From Cytophagales bacterium (lineage in GTDB: Bacteria > Bacteroidota > Bacteroidia > Cytophagales > Cyclobacteriaceae), in contig JAKSDQ010000244.1 of NCBI GenBank assembly GCA_022360015.1, forward strand, positions 62,001 through 126,000: DNA of 64,000 nt. Direction: 5' to 3'. The translations under genes and the position numbers were made by a program. This document shows positions 1-9,117 of this stretch, one piece after another. The notes beneath the pieces are model-generated. The model searched no databases. It saw only the letters and a list, made by a program, of their open reading frames with translations, and was not told the origin of the DNA. The first letter of the stretch is position 1; each line of letters begins with the position of its first letter.

Positions 1-476
1 ATAAAATAAGTGTCTGCTTCCCCAAACAAAATCTTTCTAAGGCTTTCGATAGCACCTTCCGTACCATTGCGAGCAAACAATCCGGGCATAATACCGTGTA
101 CGCTTTCCATGCCCAGATTATGCAACTGACTTAACATGACAGTCACGTCGCTGAACCCTACCACCCATTTAGGCGATCGTCTTAATGGATTGAAATCAAT
201 CCGGTCCATCATCCTGGCTGTTCCATAGCCCCCTCTCACACAAAAAATTGCCTTGATTTCCGGATCATTTATGGCTCGTTGTAAATCTGCCGCCCGCTGA
301 CCATCCCTGCCTGCATACTGATGGAAAGTTGAAAAAAGATGTCTCCCCAGAACCACCTCCAGGCCCCAGGCCTCGAAAATCTCTATTGCCTTATCAACGT
401 CGTTTTCACCAATGCTTTTGGCAGGTGCCACAATAGCTACTTTATGACCTCTTTGTAACGGTGATGGTGTTATCAT
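1..476 (-). CDS. LD-carboxypeptidase (peptidase family S66), N-terminal part
   Basis: Cytoplasmic serine carboxypeptidase of the S66/MccF family, which trims the terminal D-alanine from murein tetrapeptides during peptidoglycan recycling. Only the first about 158 residues are present; the 3' end lies beyond the window's left edge. Reading the minus strand from the ATG at 476-474 gives a typical family start (MITPSPLQRGHKVAIVAPAK), the conserved VRGGYGTAR segment near residue 80, and the nucleophile motif GFSDVT with Ser109. The catalytic Glu and His would lie in the missing part. It is transcribed divergently from the dehydrogenase at 603, with about 126 bases between the start codons. Family assignment is firm; the exact substrate (murein versus microcin-like peptide) cannot be told from this part. 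Confidence 0.85.
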   Translation of the reverse strand, partial: MITPSPLQRGHKVAIVAPAKSIGENDVDKAIEIFEAWGLEVVLGRHLFSTFHQYAGRDGQRAADLQRAINDPEIKAIFCVRGGYGTARMMDRIDFNPLRRSPKWVVGFSDVTVMLSQLHNLGMESVHGIMPGLFARNGTEGAIESLRKILFGEADTYF

Positions 477-602
477 AAATCAATCCCTAAGTTCATAAAT
501 ATTTCGTAAAAGATAAACCGAAATACAACAAATAGATTTTTTAATTGAATGAATATTAATCAAATTTAACCAACAGTTTATTTTTATAATATAAGCAACC
601 AT

Positions 603-1643
603 ATGCACTCAAGCCAACCTGTTGACAGAAAAGCGTGGAGGATAGCCAAAGCTGGCAACCTTAAAAACCTGGTGCTGACCAAAGAATCGCTCGCCCCTCC
701 CCGGGAGGGTGAAGTACAGGTCGCGGTCAGGGCTATCGGATTAAATTTTGCAGACATTTTTGCGATGTTCGGATTATATAGTGCCACCCCTGAAGGTAGC
801 TTTGTTCCCGGGTTGGAATATGCCGGTGAAATAGTTGAGACTGGTCAGCATGCAGGGACGTGTCAAATTGGTGACAAGGTGATGGGAGTAACTAAATTCG
901 GCGGGTATACAAATCGTTTAAACATCGATCACAAATATATCGTGCCATTGCCGGCAAACTGGACTTTCGAGGAAGGTGCGGCCTTTCCCGTACAGGCCCT
1001 GACAGCTTACTACGCGCTGATCGAATTAGGCCACCTAAAAAAACACCAGACCGTACTCATCCAAAGCGCAGCCGGGGGCGTGGGTTTACTGGCTCATCAA
1101 ATTGCTAAAAAATTCGATGCTTTTACCATTGGAAGTATTGGCCACAAATCAAAAATACCCATCCTGGAAAAGGCCGGTTATGACCGAATTATCGTCAGAG
1201 ACAAAAACTTCAAAAATAATCTGGCCGAAGCCCTCGACTCCAGGGAGCTGACGCTGGTGTTGGAATGTGTAGGAGGAAGATTTTTTCAGGACAGCTATCA
1301 GGCACTTTGTAAAACAGGCCGTATCATCGTGTATGGTTCTGCCAGGTACGCGCAGTCAGGGAACCGGCCCGATTTTGTTAGGCTGGTATACAAGTATCTT
1401 ACGCGACCCAAAGTAGACCCTCAGAAGCTGATCGAAGATAACAAGTCGGTGATGGGTTTTAACCTGGTATGGTTATATGAAAAATATGACTTATTCAAAC
1501 GCGTAGTCGGCGACCTGATGGAACTGCGCCTGGATCCACCATTGGTGGGGCACAGTTTTTCATTGGACGATTTACCCCAGGCTGTCCGGTTATTTCAAAG
1601 TGGAAAAACCGTTGGCAAGGTGGTTGTCCGCACAGTGGATTGA
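603..1643 (+). CDS. Zinc-independent medium-chain dehydrogenase, quinone oxidoreductase / VAT-1 type
   Basis: NAD(P)H-dependent oxidoreductase of the medium-chain dehydrogenase superfamily, 346 residues, the usual length. The N-terminal GroES-like half carries the LNFADIFAMFG segment typical of quinone reductases and VAT-1 homologues. The Rossmann half has the nucleotide-binding motif SAAGGVGLLAHQIAKK near residues 153-169. The Cys/His zinc ligands of alcohol dehydrogenases are absent, which supports the quinone-reductase branch. Probably cytoplasmic; the substrate (quinone, enone or other) cannot be read from sequence. It starts at the ATG at 603, divergent from the LD-carboxypeptidase. A short element with inverted ends follows 22 bases after its stop. 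Confidence 0.85.
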   Translation: MHSSQPVDRKAWRIAKAGNLKNLVLTKESLAPPREGEVQVAVRAIGLNFADIFAMFGLYSATPEGSFVPGLEYAGEIVETGQHAGTCQIGDKVMGVTKFGGYTNRLNIDHKYIVPLPANWTFEEGAAFPVQALTAYYALIELGHLKKHQTVLIQSAAGGVGLLAHQIAKKFDAFTIGSIGHKSKIPILEKAGYDRIIVRDKNFKNNLAEALDSRELTLVLECVGGRFFQDSYQALCKTGRIIVYGSARYAQSGNRPDFVRLVYKYLTRPKVDPQKLIEDNKSVMGFNLVWLYEKYDLFKRVVGDLMELRLDPPLVGHSFSLDDLPQAVRLFQSGKTVGKVVVRTVD

Positions 1644-1665
1644 AAGTTTTTCCCTGGCTCCATCC

Positions 1666-1822
1666 GGAACTGTCCAATAAGTTTGATCTGGTCAAGAAAT
1701 GGGGAATTTTAGTTGGTTTAGCGTTACTTGAATCCTCCCTCGAGGGGGACAGGGGTGTGTACTGGTCATTAAAGCAAATAAAATATGTACAAGCCGAAAT
1801 ATAGTACTTATTGGACAGTCCC
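1666..1822. repeat. Short element with 17-base terminal inverted repeats (MITE-like)
   Basis: GGAACTGTCCAATAAGT at 1666-1682 is matched by its reverse complement at 1806-1822 (ACTTATTGGACAGTCCC) with one mismatch, bounding 157 bases with no coding capacity. The interior has a further palindrome, ccctcgaggg, near 1738. Size, inverted ends and location just after a stop codon resemble a miniature inverted-repeat element derived from an insertion sequence. I see no clear target-site duplication, so transposition is inference. The rest of this 405-base gap (1823-2048) shows nothing else I can name before the ABC transporter. Confidence 0.5.
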
Positions 1823-2048
1823 TAAAATGCGGCAGGTTTTCAACTTGTGTGTGATGAAAAATACTTCAGCTACTTCAGGCTTCCGTCAAAACCTGAACCA
1901 GGTAATGGCTTTTTAGCCTCGAATCCGGCTTTTTTTGGAGTCAACAGGAACTTCTTTAAGCCACAGCATTATCAATTAACCTGTTGATCCTAAATTATTC
2001 CCTCATTTTTCATTAGATTTCATATAAAATAGGATTTGACGGGACGCC

Positions 2049-3920
2049 ATGTCTATTTGGAAAAGATTATTTAAATTCAGGGCTTCCATGGAGCCTGCCA
2101 GAAGCGGAGGAAAACCACCACTCTCGTTCCGGGAACGATTTAAGGCCCTTAAAAACCTTCCGGAATTTTTCCGGCTGATTTGGCAGACCAATCCAAAAAT
2201 GGTATTAGTCAATTTGCTGTTGAGGGTGATCCGTGCGGCCATTCCCCTGGTTACGCTTTATATCGCCAAATTAATCATCGACGAGGTCATACGGGTATCG
2301 CAATCCGAAACCGGGGAGTCATTGGTCTACCTTTTCACCCTGGTAGGCATTGAGTTTTTGCTGGCCATTTTTTCCGATATGCTCAACAGGGGCACCACCT
2401 TGCTCGACAGCCTGATCGGCGACTTGTTTGCCAACAAATCCTCTATTCGCCTGATGCAGCATTCAGCCAACCTGGATTTGAATCAATTTGAAGACTCTGA
2501 CTTTTACGACAAACTCGAACGGGCGAGGCGACAGACAATCAGTCGGTCGATACTAATGACCCAGGTGCTGGGCCAGGCGCAGGACGCCATTACAATGGTA
2601 TTTTTGGCTGCTGGTTTAATAGCCTTCAACCCTTGGCTCATCGTTTTATTAATGATAGCCGTTATTCCTGCTTTTTTAGGAGAGACCCACTTTAACGAGC
2701 GCAGCTATTCGCTCGTCTATAGCTGGACCCCGGAAAGACGGGAACTCGATTACCTCCGGTACACCGGCGCCAGCGACGAAACTGCCAAAGAGGTAAAGAT
2801 TTTCGGTCTCTCCAGATTTCTTACCGACCGGTTCAAAGTACTCTCCGACCGATTCTATAACCTGAACAAAAATCTGTCTTTACGCCGGGCCGGTTGGGGC
2901 AGTTTTTTTGCCATGCTGGGTAGTGCCGGATACTATGCCGCTTATATTTTTATCATCCTGGACACGGTCAACGGTAATATTACCATTGGCGATCTGACGT
3001 TTTTGTCCGGCTCTTTCTTCCGGCTGCGCGCCTTGTTCGAGAGCATACTCAACCGCTTCTCCGGCGTCGCCGAAAATGCCCTGTACCTGCAGGATTTCTT
3101 CGATTTTTTCAACCTCGAGCCCAACATAAAAGCCAACAGCCAGGCACTAAAGTTTCCGAACCCCATCCGTGAGGGGTTTGTCTTTGAAAATGTGGGATTC
3201 AAATACCATAACACTGACAAATGGGCTGTCAGAAATCTTAATTTCAGCCTGAAAAAAGGTGAAAAACTGGCCCTGGTAGGTGAAAATGGCGCCGGTAAAA
3301 CTACAGTCGTAAAACTGCTGGCCAGGCTTTACGACCCTTCCGAAGGCCGTATATTACTGGATGGACGTGATTTAAAAGCATACAATGTGGAAGACCTCAG
3401 AAGTGAAACCGGCGTCATATTTCAGGATTTTGTCCGATTCCAGATGACCGCCAACCATAACATTGCCGTAGGAAGGATCGACGAAAAAGACAACCGGCCA
3501 AAAATAGTACATTCAGCCGAGCAAAGCCTGGCAGATACGGTGATCGACAAGCTTCCTGAAAAATATGATCAAATGATCGGGCGCAGGTTTGCCGATGGGG
3601 TGGAACTGTCCGGAGGGGAATGGCAAAAAGTGGCGCTGGGCCGTGCTTACATGCGCGATGCACAGATACTGATCCTCGACGAACCCACCGCCGCCCTGGA
3701 CGCCCGCGCCGAACACGAAGTATTCCAAAGGTTTACCGAGCTCACCAGGGGAAAAACCGCCGTTCTCATCTCCCACCGCTTCTCCACCGTCAGAATGGCC
3801 GACCGTATCATGGTCTTGGACGAAGGCCAGTGCCTGGAAATCGGCACGCATGAGGAGCTCCTGACCAGTGGTGGGCGCTATGCCGAGCTTTTTAATCTGC
3901 AGGCCGAAGGATATAGATGA
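2049..3920 (+). CDS. ABC exporter, fused permease and ATPase (MsbA/lipid-exporter-like half transporter)
   Basis: Inner-membrane half-transporter of 623 residues that should work as a homodimer, or a heterodimer with an unlinked partner. Residues about 30-360 form the transmembrane export domain, with hydrophobic helices beginning near residue 55 (MVLVNLLLRVIRAAIPLVTL). The C-terminal ATPase has Walker A GENGAGKTT at 411-419, the signature LSGGEWQKVALGRA from 520, Walker B ILILDEP with Asp544/Glu545, and the H-loop SHRFST. The signature has W in place of the usual Q after LSGGE, a small deviation seen in this subgroup. It sits alone, so no partner or substrate is indicated; lipid, peptide or drug export are all possible. 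Confidence is high for the family and low for the substrate. Confidence 0.9.
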   Translation: MSIWKRLFKFRASMEPARSGGKPPLSFRERFKALKNLPEFFRLIWQTNPKMVLVNLLLRVIRAAIPLVTLYIAKLIIDEVIRVSQSETGESLVYLFTLVGIEFLLAIFSDMLNRGTTLLDSLIGDLFANKSSIRLMQHSANLDLNQFEDSDFYDKLERARRQTISRSILMTQVLGQAQDAITMVFLAAGLIAFNPWLIVLLMIAVIPAFLGETHFNERSYSLVYSWTPERRELDYLRYTGASDETAKEVKIFGLSRFLTDRFKVLSDRFYNLNKNLSLRRAGWGSFFAMLGSAGYYAAYIFIILDTVNGNITIGDLTFLSGSFFRLRALFESILNRFSGVAENALYLQDFFDFFNLEPNIKANSQALKFPNPIREGFVFENVGFKYHNTDKWAVRNLNFSLKKGEKLALVGENGAGKTTVVKLLARLYDPSEGRILLDGRDLKAYNVEDLRSETGVIFQDFVRFQMTANHNIAVGRIDEKDNRPKIVHSAEQSLADTVIDKLPEKYDQMIGRRFADGVELSGGEWQKVALGRAYMRDAQILILDEPTAALDARAEHEVFQRFTELTRGKTAVLISHRFSTVRMADRIMVLDEGQCLEIGTHEELLTSGGRYAELFNLQAEGYR

Positions 3921-4250
3921 GCAACAGCAAGAGAGTAAGCAACAGTGCGGATAGATATACTTTTGCTTGCTGGTAACACCAGGTAACTTTTGGAGCCCCG
4001 GGTGGAAAAAACTATCTCTTCAACAGCCCATTCGTATTGTTGCATGACAAACAAGTAGATAGCCCACCAGGTTATATGGGCCAATATAGGCCACTTATGC
4101 TGAAGAATAGGATAAATTAATTTCACTTTCAGCGTGAAGGTTTTAATAAGCAATTAATAATCCTGCTTTTATCTGCCCTTTCAAAGTTTCAATTCTTAAT
4201 TGAGACCTGAAATAAGTTAAGTTTTTAAGTCAAACTAATATGATGGGTGA
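3921..4250. other. Intergenic region, no feature recognised
   Basis: 330 bases between the ABC exporter (ending rightwards) and the T9SS cargo gene (ending leftwards), so it should hold the terminators of both. A minus-strand reading frame crosses it, but its translation has no family character and runs back into the exporter gene. No convincing hairpin with a T-run was found. Confidence 0.5.
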
Positions 4251-7200
4251 TTACTTGCTCACAAATACCCTGAAAACCTCCTCGGAGCTTCCATATTGCA
4301 GTTTTAACCAATAAATGCCATCACCGATCCCGGTTACATCCACCTGAAATTCATTGAGCCCTTCCGGCGCTTCAGGAATTTCCCGTTTAAGGACTGGTTG
4401 ACCCATAGCGTTGTGCATAGAAATGTTCACTTTTTGGCTTTCTTCCAAAACCACCCCTACCGTTATCAGTCGATCCGTGGGATTAGGAAATGGATCGATT
4501 ACGTTTGATTTTTCATTCAAGTTGATGCAATAAGTATTGTTTGTCAAATTCGCCTCTGCAAAAGCTGACTCCGGGAGCACCAAGGTGGCACAAAGATAAG
4601 GGGTGGTGTTACGATTGGTAATGCTAATGTTTAATGGATACACCATCAATTCACCGGGGGCGATGGTTTGTTCCAGGATTTCGGTTACCGAGGCCTCACT
4701 GCCAATCTCTAAGGCGATCTCAGCTTTATCGACAAACAGGCTGCCATTATTTTTGATGTCAAGAGAAACCCGGGTTTTGCCATCCTGAGATAAGGTAGTC
4801 ATGCCCTCAATCGCCACATCCATAATCGGCTCAACGATGTTAATTATTTGCCTTGCTGTATCTGCACAGCCTGCGTCAGTAGATGCTATCATTATTACCT
4901 CAAAAAGCCCTAAGTCCGTGAAAGTAAAAATCGGGTTAGTGACAGCACTTTTTTCTCCATTACCAAAGTCCCAGTTAAAATTATCTGCTCCCATCGAACT
5001 GTTCTCAAAATTCACCATCAATGGAGGTGGTCCTTGCGATACGTCAGTGTTAAAAGCTCCTTCAGGCCGCTCGAGAATAGAGATGCTTTTACTAATTGTA
5101 CTGACACAGCCAGCTTCAGTTGTAATGGTTAAGCCCACCACGTAATCTCCTGTAGCCTCAAAGGTAAAAACAGGATTAGCACCTGAGGAATTACCCAAAT
5201 TGCTAAAATTCCACTGGTAAATACCAATAGCATCGCCGGTCACAATACTTTCATCTATAAACCGGACAGCATCATTAACACAAGCATTCTCAGCACCAAA
5301 ATCAGCTACTGGCAACGGGTTAATCACCACATCTTTTGTAATGGTAGCTGTGCAAAAAGTTGAGGAAGTTACAGTTAAACTTGCCTGGTAAGTTCCAGGC
5401 AATGCAAAGGTGGCAGTGGGATTCTGTTCTGTAAATACCTGACCGTCGATTTCCCAAAACCGGGAGGTGATGGCAGAGCCATCTATGGTCTCTGACAAGT
5501 CTTCAAACTGCGACTCTTCACCCAGGCAAACCTGATCGATAGCAAAGTCAACAGTTGGCCCCGCGATTACATCCACCATCTTTTCCAGGGTCGCAGTACA
5601 ACCAAAATTAGTGGTGGCAGTTAAACTGACAAGAAAAGAGCCACTGGTTTGGTATATATGTGCCGGATCTTTTTCTGTAGAAGTATTGCCATCCCCAAAA
5701 TCCCATGTCCAATTGGTAATATTCGCATTAGCGGCGGTAGTTTGGTCAAAAAATTGTGTCGTGCCATTGCTACAGGACAGTTCGTTGATAAATGCTACCT
5801 CTGGCAAGGCATATACAGTGACGGTTTGGCTATTGGTTACACTGCAACCCAACGCATTGTCAGCCGTGAGCATCACTGTATAGTCCCCCGGAGCCGCGTA
5901 AGTATGGGTAGGGTTAACCAGATTGGAAGTTGTTCCATCGCCAAAATTCCAGGTGTAGCCAGTGATATCCGTGCCTGTAGTATTGTTGGTGAAGGTAATG
6001 CTATTGTTGAAGCAATCGTTGGCGAATGAGTAGGTAACAGCAGGGCCTTCTACCACATCAACTGAAATAGTTGTTTCTGTGGCGCAGCTAGGAATGGCCC
6101 CGGTTAATTTGACATTATAGGTTCCGGCTGAAGAAAAAGCATGAACGGGGTTTTCCTCTGTGGAGTTCTCCCCGTCACCGAAATCCCAGGTCCAGGAGAT
6201 GATATCGCCGTAATCACCAGGGGTAGTATTCGTGAATAAAAGACCCTGATTGGAACAATTCAAACCCACTGGTAATGTAAAATCCGGAACTGGTTCATCA
6301 AAAATTGTAATTTTCTCAAAGGTAGTTTGATTACAGGTATTGGCTGATTCAGCTTGGAGGACAACTTTATAGATGCCGGAGTTAAAATATTGATGGGATA
6401 CGTTTTGGCCTGTCTTGGTCGGTGATCCATCCCCAAAATCCCAGATCCAATTTAAAACAGTTTGGGAGGGAGTATTATTGGTTGAAGAAAATGAGTTAAC
6501 AACAGTTAAACATTGATTATCATTTCTATCAAATACTATTTCAGGTGAACTGAGATTAGTAATTGAAACCGTTTTTTTGCTGAAATTGATGGCTTTATTG
6601 TCAGGATTATCTGTACCCTTTAAAACTATATCAAAACTTCCTTGACTTGAAAAGTAAATTGACCCGGGGTTTTCATTTTTTAGGTAAGTAATAGAAGCAT
6701 CGCAAACAGAATCATAAACAATTTTAGTTAGCATATGATCTATATAATGAATCCCTTCTACAAAATAACGGCCACGTTGAAAACCTATATCTAATGCAGT
6801 CAATCTTGGAATGTTATGGGTTGCTTGTGATAATATATCCGGGGTATCAGTTGAACTAATATCGTCATATCTCAATAAAATCACAGGATCGTTGAAGTTA
6901 CCTACCAAAACATACGACTGGCTCCCGATCAGGGCTGCTTTTACACTAAAAGGGTTTTGTATACCAGAAAAGGTGAAACTACTTTCTTCAATAGGTTGAG
7001 TAAACAAATCATTTCCAAACTTGAGCTTGTGAATTCGATTTGCGTCAAAAGATGCAGCAAATACATACCAATTGTCACAAGTTTTTAATACATCTATCCC
7101 AAGAATTGCATTCGCGTTAGTTAGGTTGTTAGTGGAAATAATCTGACCACTTCCAATTGTATTATAAAATGAATTTCCAAAATTGACAATCGTTATATTT

Positions 7201-7817
7201 TTGCTACCTGTTGAAAGGACTATGTAGATATTGCCACCATCATAAATAGCTTTGACACCTCTGATCTTCGAGCTAATACCGAAATTTCCAAGAGATACGA
7301 CAGATGGGGTATCATTTTCAATATTCTCTCCCAGTTCCAAAAGAATAAGATCGTTACCAGGATTTGAAATATTTTTAGTAACTAGACAATACCAAAAGTT
7401 TCCTACTTTAATTATATCAATTGCTTCTGGTTGATTCAAAAAGCCGCCAGGATTACCTAAATCCACAACTTCAGGGAAGGAATTATCTAAATTATTTCCA
7501 TAATCCAGTCTAAAGATTTTGCTGGTACCTCTATTGGTAATAAACCCATACCAATTTTCCCCATCAAATACCAATTTAAAACCTAGAGGCACTGACGCCG
7601 ATGCAACGTCTGTATTGCCTATTATGGGTGAGGACTCAAAGTCATTCGGACAAAAATCCCATTCAAAATCTGAGACTCCAAAAGACGAGTTGTCAATCAA
7701 TATGTTTTCATTTATACATCCATTTGTTTGAATGTTAAAATCCACTGTTGGACATTGAGAATAAACTGTATAGGGTAATAGCAATACCACTCCAACAAAA
7801 AACCTCACTATCTTCAC
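4251..7817 (-). CDS. Secreted multi-PKD-domain protein with T9SS type A sorting domain
   Basis: Large exported protein of 1188 residues. A signal peptide (about 1-20, cleaved after TVYSQ or nearby) is followed by a partial PKD-like segment (FEWDF near residue 50). Residues about 60-390 form a propeller-like region with repeated WY-type strands (ENWYGFI, NFWYCLV, DNWYVFA). Seven PKD repeats then span about 415-990, most with WDFGDG or a variant (WNFGDG, WDFGNG). Residues about 997-1095 look like a CARDB-type beta domain (MDVAIEGMTT onward). The C-terminal about 84 residues (from PFPNPTDRLITVGVV to GIYWLKLQYGS) are a T9SS type A sorting signal. Such proteins cross the outer membrane by T9SS and are usually anchored on the surface. 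PKD arrays typically act in adhesion or glycan contact; the specific ligand is unknown. It lies directly downstream of the polysaccharide cluster, on the same strand as the gene before it. Confidence 0.9.
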   Translation of the reverse strand: MKIVRFFVGVVLLLPYTVYSQCPTVDFNIQTNGCINENILIDNSSFGVSDFEWDFCPNDFESSPIIGNTDVASASVPLGFKLVFDGENWYGFITNRGTSKIFRLDYGNNLDNSFPEVVDLGNPGGFLNQPEAIDIIKVGNFWYCLVTKNISNPGNDLILLELGENIENDTPSVVSLGNFGISSKIRGVKAIYDGGNIYIVLSTGSKNITIVNFGNSFYNTIGSGQIISTNNLTNANAILGIDVLKTCDNWYVFAASFDANRIHKLKFGNDLFTQPIEESSFTFSGIQNPFSVKAALIGSQSYVLVGNFNDPVILLRYDDISSTDTPDILSQATHNIPRLTALDIGFQRGRYFVEGIHYIDHMLTKIVYDSVCDASITYLKNENPGSIYFSSQGSFDIVLKGTDNPDNKAINFSKKTVSITNLSSPEIVFDRNDNQCLTVVNSFSSTNNTPSQTVLNWIWDFGDGSPTKTGQNVSHQYFNSGIYKVVLQAESANTCNQTTFEKITIFDEPVPDFTLPVGLNCSNQGLLFTNTTPGDYGDIISWTWDFGDGENSTEENPVHAFSSAGTYNVKLTGAIPSCATETTISVDVVEGPAVTYSFANDCFNNSITFTNNTTGTDITGYTWNFGDGTTSNLVNPTHTYAAPGDYTVMLTADNALGCSVTNSQTVTVYALPEVAFINELSCSNGTTQFFDQTTAANANITNWTWDFGDGNTSTEKDPAHIYQTSGSFLVSLTATTNFGCTATLEKMVDVIAGPTVDFAIDQVCLGEESQFEDLSETIDGSAITSRFWEIDGQVFTEQNPTATFALPGTYQASLTVTSSTFCTATITKDVVINPLPVADFGAENACVNDAVRFIDESIVTGDAIGIYQWNFSNLGNSSGANPVFTFEATGDYVVGLTITTEAGCVSTISKSISILERPEGAFNTDVSQGPPPLMVNFENSSMGADNFNWDFGNGEKSAVTNPIFTFTDLGLFEVIMIASTDAGCADTARQIINIVEPIMDVAIEGMTTLSQDGKTRVSLDIKNNGSLFVDKAEIALEIGSEASVTEILEQTIAPGELMVYPLNISITNRNTTPYLCATLVLPESAFAEANLTNNTYCINLNEKSNVIDPFPNPTDRLITVGVVLEESQKVNISMHNAMGQPVLKREIPEAPEGLNEFQVDVTGIGDGIYWLKLQYGSSEEVFRVFVSK

Positions 7818-7893
7818 TACGTTTTTCTTTATGTAAAGCTAGCTTAATATTTTTGATCTTCTTATTACTATTAATTTAAATAACTTACATTTA

Positions 7894-9117
7894 TTAAATT
7901 TTATTGAATATTTTGCTATAGAGAGGTTGATAGTTTTTAACTGATCTATCCTTAATGATAAAATTTCTACATCTCTCCCTAATTTTGTGTTTTTCTTGAG
8001 AAAGAAATAGATTTTCAATTTCATGCACTGTGGCTAAAAATGAATTTTTTGACATATCTTTTATTGTGAACCCTATTTTGTGTTGAGTGGCAAAAAGATA
8101 ATCGTCCGAAATTCCCTCTGGTATTATTATTGGCAACCCACATGACCAATATTCACCATCCTTTATTGGGGAACAATAGACTTTACTAGGCTTTTGCCTA
8201 ACGGCAACAACACCAAAATCCGATGCCGATAGATATGCCGGTACTTCTTCTTTTTTAACAAACTTTATGACAAAATCTTCTTTTATCAAATCCCTTGACT
8301 GTATCCAATCAAACAACTTAGACTCTTCTTCACTGGTAAGTAAAAAGAATTTAAACTTTATTTTTGAATTTTCCTTACAAACTCTGTAAAAATCAAATAA
8401 TTCTGTTTCCATATACATCCCACCAAATTTACCCAGATAAGTCAAAACACATTCATTGTCTCTAATATTATGGTTTCTTCTAATCTGGGCTCTTAATTGG
8501 GGATCAAATCTGAATATATGGGTATCTACACAAGAAGGGACTCTATATATTTCACCTTTAATTCCAATATTTTCAAGTTTAGTTATCATTTTATTTGTAG
8601 CGGTCAAGATAACTGCACAGTTTGCCGCAACCTTTGACTCATATTTTCTCGATAGTTTATACTCCCAAGAATCTTTATTCCAGACACCCGCCTCAACCAT
8701 GTACTCAGAATGCGGTTCAAAAGTATGCACAATATGAGGTTTGAAGGTAATTGTACTTAAAAAATGCCCAATAATTGCACCGGGAAAACCCTCGGAGTAA
8801 ATAATTTTTGCATTATACCGCAAAACGAGGAATACTGAAAAAGCTATCCCCCATAAAAAGTCAAAGGATTTTTTCACAAGTTTAAATTTACCTGAATGCC
8901 AATAAGTTCTGTACCACAATATATTTTGTGCAAATAGTCTTTTTCTTATTTTGGAAGCCTCCGTTTTAGAAAGTTGAAATCTTTTTTGTTCAAAAGTCAA
9001 TAAAACAAACTTAAAATTATTGGATTTTGATAATCCTGCAAAATAGGGAAGTACGGCACTTTGGAAAATTGGATCTTTGTAGCTGTAGTATGCAAAAATA
9101 AATATTGTTTTAGTCAT
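7894..9117 (-). CDS. Glycosyltransferase, GT4-like (GT-B fold)
   Basis: Probable cytoplasmic GT-B glycosyltransferase of 407 residues in the surface-polysaccharide cluster. The N-terminal part starts as MTKTIFIFAYYSYKDPIFQS. The C-terminal nucleotide-sugar half includes VLTYLGKFGG, KFVKKEEVPAYLSASDFGVV and an SPIKDGEYWSCGLPIIIPEG segment, which matches the family's donor-binding EX7E-type region, although the classical glutamates are only partly evident. Its ATG overlaps the TGA of the upstream gene as ATGA (9114-9117), so the two are very likely translated in a coupled way. Codon use and base content are very AT-rich, as in the rest of the cluster. Donor and acceptor sugars cannot be read. 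Confidence 0.8.
   Translation of the reverse strand: MTKTIFIFAYYSYKDPIFQSAVLPYFAGLSKSNNFKFVLLTFEQKRFQLSKTEASKIRKRLFAQNILWYRTYWHSGKFKLVKKSFDFLWGIAFSVFLVLRYNAKIIYSEGFPGAIIGHFLSTITFKPHIVHTFEPHSEYMVEAGVWNKDSWEYKLSRKYESKVAANCAVILTATNKMITKLENIGIKGEIYRVPSCVDTHIFRFDPQLRAQIRRNHNIRDNECVLTYLGKFGGMYMETELFDFYRVCKENSKIKFKFFLLTSEEESKLFDWIQSRDLIKEDFVIKFVKKEEVPAYLSASDFGVVAVRQKPSKVYCSPIKDGEYWSCGLPIIIPEGISDDYLFATQHKIGFTIKDMSKNSFLATVHEIENLFLSQEKHKIRERCRNFIIKDRSVKNYQPLYSKIFNKI

Noticed and set aside
3513-3851. Minus-strand frames in the ABC exporter ATPase domain
   Set aside because: The plus-strand gene has complete ATPase motifs; the opposite frames are GC-driven open frames.
3878-4153. Minus-strand frame of 91 codons after the ABC exporter
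   Set aside because: It starts inside a convergent gap, overlaps the exporter end and shows no recognisable protein pattern.
5611-6029. Plus-strand reading frames opposite the PKD repeats
   Set aside because: They are shadows of the repeated PKD coding sequence on the minus strand, with no family character of their own.
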